Source: Bisporella sp. PMI_857
Lineage: Eukaryota; Ascomycota; Leotiomycetes; Helotiales; Helotiaceae
Length of the DNA stretch: 64,000 nucleotides
Reading direction: 5' to 3'
Assembly: GCA_021307315.1 (NCBI GenBank)
Contig: JAJSPD010000020.1
Span: 372,001-436,000, forward strand
Shown here: piece by piece, positions 57,766 to 64,000 of the stretch
How positions within the stretch are numbered: the stretch's first letter is position 1
Layout of the letters: each line of letters begins with the position of its first letter
Translations under genes and position numbers: made by a program
Notes under the pieces: model-generated
Databases searched by the model: none
What the model was told of the DNA's origin: nothing
Seen by the model: only the letters and a program-made list of their open reading frames with translations

Positions 57766-60117
57766 TCAATTATTCTGTGCTTGGTTTGTCGAGAGCCTCC
57801 AGCCTACGTCAGTCCATTGCATCTTGCCTTGTAGTACTTTCGCCATCTTCTCCATGTCTTTCATGTCTTCAAGCCGCCCAGTGTTTGGCTCTACCTCTCC
57901 GAAGAGCAGTGGCCACACAGAGCTTTTCCAGTTGTGTCCCATATCTTGTTCTTGCATCGCAATTGCTGTCCTGATTGTTTGTATAAAGAAAATGACGGTG
58001 GAGCCGACTAAGGCAGCTGGCAAGACCAGCCAGCTCCAGCGAACGTGCACAAAAGTTTGGCTGCTTAGTACTTTGCCATTTGCGGGCTCTGAGTAGCCCG
58101 GATGTCCGTGTTGACGAAAGTATACTGTGATGGCGTTTGCGATACCGGCCATCGATTTATTGATAGTCTGAAACGATGCCCCTTCGCTCCCCATTAAGTT
58201 CACTAGTTGCGCTGAGCCTTCCCATGAGTGAATTGCTCTCAAGGATTTGGGATCCTCGTTAGCTTCCGTTTTGTGATATTTATCAACAGGGTCCTCAAAT
58301 ATTGCAAGTACCTCTCCAGTCAAGTATATCCTTAGCCAATCTTGGATGTTGCTAGTTATCGAAGTGCTCAACCGATATACGCATTTCTTTGGTATTGAGG
58401 CCAAAATTGGTGAGTCATATTGCTGCCCTTTGTCATTGACGACACCTGGTTCACTAAAGCCAACCCATTGTGTTGTGTTGGCCTCATAGATTACTCCGAG
58501 GGACAACATCTCGCGAACGGCAGTTGGCCCTGCACATTGTACATTTACCATTGCCCAAGTTTGATCATTGCTTGTAAAGGCAGGCCACCATTTGTCAGCT
58601 GTTGCAATGATTGACTCAACAACACTACTGCTATTGACAAGTCCAGTATAAGATCGAACGCACCCATTAATCTGACAACTAACTGCACCAATACATGACG
58701 CGCCTTCGCAATCGCCCGAAACGCTACGCTTAACGGTGGTATAGTTAAAGAGAAAAAAGTACTCATTAGATTCCTGGCTATATTGTGCTGACAGCGAAGG
58801 AGAACGTGAGTAGCCGTATGGCGAAAGATAGTAAGTTCCGTTGTCGGGCCAAACGGTCAAACTCTCCTTAGCTTTGAGAGTATAATTACAGGGTTGTGAT
58901 ACCATTGGAGGAACGGCCGTCTGGGGGCACTTAATATCTATGTTTGCGGTCTCATCTTTACAACTTGAGCAATATGCAACCGAGTGATATGGCTCATCGA
59001 AGGCACACATTCCGCTAGGGCATTGTGCAGGTAGAGGGATATAGTCTGTAGCGAAGATTCCTGCAGCCGTAGCTTGCTGTAGCCCGATAATTCCTCCTGA
59101 GCCAGCAAAATAATTTGTCTTAGGAACGGTTGCGGTTGCCAGAGGAATCTCGCTGTTCTTCGTATAGTACCGAATTACTTGTTGAGTGAATGGATCAAGG
59201 CCAATAGCGAGAACCGTGACCATCGCTCCGAGAGAAATGGTTGGTGCCCTATCAGTAAATTGATCAACTCTTTCTTTCACTAGAGAGAAATTGTAAACTA
59301 CATCCATTAGACGTGCTCACCTATTTCGCAGTATCAAAAGAAGCCTAGACGCGCCAAGTGGGCCTCGCGTTGAGTCATCGAAAGTCTAGAAGTCCATTAC
59401 TTTGTGGCACTGAGAGAACCAGTGCCATTTCAGCTGGCCAAGTCCTACTCGAGAATTAGGAACTGAGAAAGCCGCATATCCGAAGCAGTTTGTGAAGCAC
59501 AATTTCTTACCTTGAGATATAACCAGAAGCATTGCAGACTTCATCACCGTTGCCTGGATGGCAACTAACACATTTAAACTGACAAAGACTGGCCATTCTG
59601 CCAAATTTCGGCCATTGTAGGTCCACAAGGTCACAACCATCAATGCAAACATGCCTACTACGCAGATTGTGGATAGATATTCTAACCACCAGTCGCTGAT
59701 TATATTTATATACCACGGCACACGAGGCCGACGAGCGATCCCTGGAAGCGTTGCCTCTTCTCTTGACGGACTTGGAATCTCTGTCACCGCAGAATTCTTT
59801 GACCTTTGCATTTTGAGCAACGGACTCATGTTTGAAGGATCTCTTCTGTCGTCTCTGGGGGCAGCTTCATATCCAGCATCTTGATCGCAGTCGCTGTGCG
59901 CGGTGTCGACACTTGATAAGGAGTAAATACTGCCACCTGCCAAATTAGACATATCCCGGTCGATATTCGTACAGATGGCCATGGTCTCATTAACCATAGT
60001 CAAGTCATCGCAACTTGACTGCCCATCACCCGCATGTGTTTCGTACAAAGCCATCGTAGAGCTTGAAAATACAGTAAGAAAAAAAATGAGGCTACAAATT
60101 TCCCTCGAGGAGTGCAT
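57766..60117 (-). pseudogene. DUF3176 membrane-protein gene with a stop and a frameshift
   Basis: It is a long, otherwise well-preserved fungal DUF3176 protein (function unknown; N-terminal TM pair, large extracellular part, C-terminal TM). Exon 1 (from 60117, or the more likely ATG 60054) ends at 59511 and encodes WWLEYLSTICVVGMFALMV and WPVFVSLNVLVAIQATVMK. Intron 59445-59510 joins it to GLGQLKWHWFSQCHKVMDF. There a TAG at 59386-59388 stands where Gln is expected (DFQTFDD pattern), and translation can be followed past it through STRGPLGASRLLLILRN. Near 59300-59340 the frame changes to SLVKERVDQF...LGAMVTVLAIGLDPFTQQVI, and no intron I can build repairs it. The remaining 500 codons to 57766 are open, with Cys-rich repeats (CPSGMCAF) and WSWLVLPAALVGSTVIFFI. 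Recent inactivation or a sequencing error are the options. Confidence 0.7.
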
Positions 60118-61248
60118 CCGAGATATTTATATGGACGCTGCATTTTACCCTTGGGGTCTATGTACCGCTCAGCCTCGTCTATATGTAGCCCAATTTAATG
60201 ATACTTGTCCGATGTCACAATTTTTGGGGGGGGGGCTTGAACTTGTTGCCCGGCACAAAGACATTGGGTTGACTCCCCAAAAGCACAAATCTACTGTATA
60301 GATTAATTTCAGATGACGTGATATGAGGCGTACCTGGTATTTCGTTGGTACCTGAAACGTCAGAAGAACTGGTATAGCATGCCGTTTCTGTCGGTAGCAT
60401 TCTAATGTGCGGTCACCCAGCCCCCAACTCATCTCTTGATTAAATTGCTCGGGATAATTGCTACCGCATAGGACAGCTTAGCCAATGCATCGGCTACTTG
60501 ATTCAAATTCATATCATAACATTGTCGTGCGACCATGGTCACATGACAATCGAATCATCTGGTTTCCTAGCAACTTATTGGTTTATTTTATAAATCAAAC
60601 CCTCGTGTCACGACCCAACCCTGTAGCAAACACGTGCTTGCACGAAATGCGTGATGGTACTAAGAAAGCTTTGGCAGCTATGTCTTGATAGTACGAGAGG
60701 GCTGCCGGCATCAACGAAACCATGGCACAAACCCTCAGGATAGTACAGACCGAAAGCTAGTACCAGCGAATTACAGGCGCTACAAGAATAAAAGCACTGA
60801 CTGGAGGGAACACGTACACACTCGTTAGGCACTCTGAGGTCCAACAATCGCAAAGGTTCTATATAAGTATGTAGTCATACTTTGGATAGGAGCATCATGT
60901 TCAAATTACTATTTAGTCTAGCGATTGACATTCTCTTGTTATACTTGTAAGGTCTTCACTCCTACGTGAGGAATTTTAATATATATCTAGAAGACGTAAA
61001 ATCAATCCTTTCAAACCTAATGATTTCACAAACTGAGCCCCGTATACGACTTCTTTTATTTGCCTAGATGCTGCTGCTTGGACGAGATGCCAATACCACA
61101 CAGCCCTTGCTCCCAAAACCACCCGGTCGAATAGGGAAATGTCGTTGACGGGCTCTCTGACAAGTGGAGGAGCATACTCGGCCTTCAGAGGAACATTTGG
61201 GAGGACAAACAAAGTCTTCTCACGATAGAACTGACTCTTGAAATCTAT
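60118..61248. other. Intergenic with a G-run and an in-frame tail after the HET gene
   Basis: A G10 run lies near 60227-60236. On the minus strand the HET frame continues past its TGA (61249-61251) for about 90 codons to 60976. Otherwise no gene. Confidence 0.4.
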
Positions 61249-63486
61249 TCATATTATGGTAATAACTTTTTGCCCATCGAGTTGGTTAAACGGTAGTAAA
61301 GCCGATAGTTTCACCGGTCCCATAGATACCAGATAGGCATCATCTCCGTGTACACAAGTAGTATTATCTTGTGTGGACAGGACAAAGTAAGATGCGACTC
61401 GCCGAAATGTGTCAACCGCCCCAGTCGGTTCAAGTAATAGCCCGAAATTGCTTCGGTACATGCCCTGATTCTCTGTCAGGCCTTCCCAACCCTGAAATGC
61501 AAGAAAATCTCTGCCTTCAAGAGGCAAAGCATCTGGATAAACTATGCCTTGGAGCGGAATACCGTTAACGATGATTTCGTACAACACCTCATGAGCAACC
61601 AGGGCTACCGGTACCAAGGGGTTGCACTGAAGCCGCAAAGTCCCACCGTTGACGGCGCCAAATTCATCATCCGTGGCAAGAGTTGTACAAGCATCAATGA
61701 TACGGAAGCATGATCTCCACGGACCCATATGTTTTGGATACATAATCGGTCCATCCACACTAGCCCATGACCACGACGGTGTTGACTGCGGGTATTGTCG
61801 AGGACATGGCTTCGACATACACCACAACAGCTGCGATGCGAGATCCGATTTCCACAGTCCAGCAAGGTAACTCTGCCCGGAGCTTCCACCGTCATCCATT
61901 GCATCAAGTGGAAAGTCTTTGCTGAGGAAGCGGGCGACGCCGGACATGGCTATAAGCTTATCTTTCCAGTAGGTGAGTTGTCCGGAAGAATACATGTTGA
62001 CCAATTTGAACCATTCAAAAGTGGAATTGAGTTGCTCGCGAGAGCGCGAGCGGTATGTCCTAGACCGCAGCGGGGGATCTTCATGGACAAGTCCTTGGGG
62101 AAATGTCTCGTTCGCCGTGAATACTCGGCACTGCCAATAGATCTGGTCGCGGTGGAAGGAGAGGCTTCTAGGGGCCAAAAACGTCTCCTGGAAGCACCAT
62201 GCACGCTTTGCAGTGAAACTTCCGTAGAGAGGTAAATTATTGGGCATGCAATTCAGTATTGTTCTTTGCTCGCTCTTCTCTTCCGTGAAAGCGAGAACCT
62301 TGAGTCCTCGGTGGAGCTCGGTGTCTCTATCGAAGAAGCAGCCTATTGAACCTTGAAGGGGAAAGATGTCAACAGCAATTCCTCATCCATCCATCGCGGA
62401 CCATACGTACCTTCCGGAGACGCCGATGCAACAATGTTGAGCGAGCAGGATGCGTAGATACTACCCATCATAACGGCCTCGCTCATCCAATCACCCACAT
62501 CACCTTGGAGGATACATAATGTATCTATCCAAAGATACTGGAACCCTAGCCGGCGAGCAATCTTAATAGCGTCCTGGAATGTCTTCGTCAGGGACTCGAA
62601 GGGTATTCGGCAGAGCATTTCATCAAGATTCTCACGCGTCGCTAGGATGGGCATGGGTATTCTACCCCAACAGTGAGTTAGGGTCGCATATTGTAACCTA
62701 GCTCCTGAAACATCAATGTCTTCAGTGAGGCAGAGACGTATGTTTTCGTTGTCATCTGATATGTGAATCAGACGCCTTGGAAGTCGCTCCTCCATGATGG
62801 AGGCTTGGCATGCTGAGTGCCGTTTGTGGCACAAGGAAGTCGAAGTTTGATCTCCCAAGCTAGTACACCATCGTATCCATTCTCGGGCTCTGTCCCAGGT
62901 CACTTCATTGTCGGTCGTGTTGGCAATGAGAGGGATAGATTGGCGTTCATCGGACCCTAGAGAGTGTTGCCAAAACGGAGCTTGTCAGCCCTAATTCAAA
63001 GTATGGGATTTCGGCATGTGTGCGGTTTATCATATTTTTGAATCGAGGAGCAGTCGTCTTACCTGAAGAGTTGACAACATTTACGCAAGTATAGTCTCCA
63101 CCCCAGGCTCCTTCATCTTCATAGTTGATGTAGAGATACTGGTGGTCAGCTTGGTCGCCAAAAGGTACGATGCGCGGCCAACCCAGTGCATCCTCTCCTT
63201 TGAGAGCTATAACGTCCTTAAGACTCCTTCCGTTACCAAATCCACTGGTAAACAGACGGCAAGAACTACAGGATTTTGCGCTCTTCACAAGCCCTGACAA
63301 ACTGTGATGTGGGCTCTCCTCTTCCCAAGACTCATGACCGTCTTTCCGTGGCCTCAGGTACCAGCGATCGAAGATGTATTGGCATTTCTCACAGATGCAC
63401 GTCTGCTCGTCTGGGGCAGCCTCTTGTTCGGCGAGGGGGTGGGTATGTGCATGTGCCATAGTTGGTGATGGATGGAGCCCAAGCAT
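61249..63486 (-). CDS. HET-domain (heterokaryon incompatibility) protein, 3 exons
   Basis: A 687-aa protein of the fungal non-self recognition type. Exons are 63486-63063, 62956-62411 and 62342-61249. The introns (62957-63062, donor GTAAGA with CTGAC branch; 62343-62410, donor GTACGT) keep the frame (NSSG-SDERQ; ASPEG-CFFDRD). The N-terminus carries Cys pairs (CICEKC, CSSCRLF) usual in this family. The HET domain (about residues 230-375) shows YATLTHCWG, IPFESLTKTFQDAIKIARRLGFQYLWIDTLCI and MGSIYASCSLNIVASAS. RAWCFQE follows, then a variable C-terminal region with YPQSTPSWSWASVDG. No NACHT or WD repeats are fused. It could act in allorecognition cell death; the actual partner is unknown. A DUF3176 pseudogene lies downstream on the same strand. 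ATG at residue 10 (MAHAHTH) is an alternative start. Confidence 0.9.
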
Positions 63487-64000
63487 TCGTGATGTGGCTA
63501 TAGAACTAGTGATGGCGTCGCGGAAAGCGAAAAAGAACCTTGCTATTTTAAATCAGAAGTATAGCTACTTATATACTACTAAAAAGTAGATCTATCCTAA
63601 CTTAGTCCATCATTCTCATATGACTTATAATTTCGAGCGGACGCCTCCGCGCTATTATTAGTGCATGTGGAGCCTAGTTCTGTGGCTCTCTGGCCGATAT
63701 TTAGCGAGGCCCACCCTGTGTTGTGTGATTCACAGGCAACCAGAGCTATGTACATTACGCAGTTGTACGGCGCCATTCAACCTTTACGTTCGCCCACCAG
63801 TTTTCTTCCTCAAGCATGTTTTTTATCCTTAAAGTCACCCCCTTATCCGAGGCGCAAGTAGAACCACGTGATTTGAGGCTATCCTTATTGGAAGCTTCCT
63901 CGTGGGTAATGTACTTTCCACAACCCATGGAATCAAAGGCTCTTTAGATTTCGTGAAGCGGACTGCGCTGGTATCAGTTTAGTGGCTGCATAAATACAAT
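63487..64000. other. Intergenic to the window edge
   Basis: The upstream region of the HET gene. A 66-codon frame at 63661-63861 has no motif. A CACGTG occurs near 63866. Nothing else seen. Confidence 0.5.

Overview
The window looks like nuclear DNA of a filamentous ascomycete. Genes carry short introns (about 45-265 bp) with GTAAGT/GTATGT-type donors and CTAAC/CTGAC-like branch sites. The gene content is typical of Pezizomycotina: a HET-domain gene, DUF3176 and DUF3632 genes, AcrB, a cAMP-receptor-like GPCR, a PHO85-type CDK, a septin-like GTPase, P450, PL20 lyase and M14 carboxypeptidase. Placement in Leotiomycetes is a guess from general gene character, not something the sequence proves. 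All calls rest on reading the DNA and conceptual translation; no database search was run.

Layout. 0-10.9 kb: ferric reductase (-), a one-stop relic (-), a small secreted RNase T1/ribotoxin-fold protein (-), a DUF3632 gene (+), a dead hAT transposase (-) and a zinc-type alcohol dehydrogenase (+). 11-16 kb: a broken DUF4470-like gene (+) and the DNA primase large subunit PRI2 (-, four exons). 16.7-19.5 kb: an AcrB-like membrane/coiled-coil protein (-), followed by about 4 kb without a recognisable gene. 23.6-30.2 kb: secreted zinc carboxypeptidase (+), cytochrome P450 (-) and a secreted PL20-type glucuronan lyase (-). 31.6-35.8 kb: PHO85-type kinase (-) and septin-like GTPase (+), divergently transcribed from a 779-bp intergenic region. 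38-41.8 kb: an unrecognised acidic-tailed protein (+) and a cAMP-receptor-like GPCR (-).

41.8-53.9 kb is gene-poor and relic-rich. It holds a pogo-type MITE, a short hypothetical gene, an unrecognised coding-like fragment and a decayed MFS transporter whose Trp-to-stop change fits a C-to-T (RIP-like) process. 53.9-57.5 kb: a CCHC zinc-knuckle protein (+) and a PH-domain protein (+). 57.8-63.5 kb: a DUF3176 membrane protein broken by a stop and a frameshift (-), then an intact HET-domain gene (-).

The genes do not form an obvious metabolic cluster. Shared themes are secretion and nutrient scavenging (carboxypeptidase, PL20 lyase, RNase), metal uptake, signalling, and non-self recognition at the right end. 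I did not find a clearly new multi-gene system. The most useful leads are the RNase T1/ribotoxin-fold secreted protein, the Met/Asp/Glu repeat in the ferric reductase ectodomain, the freshly broken DUF3176 gene beside a HET gene, and the MITE.
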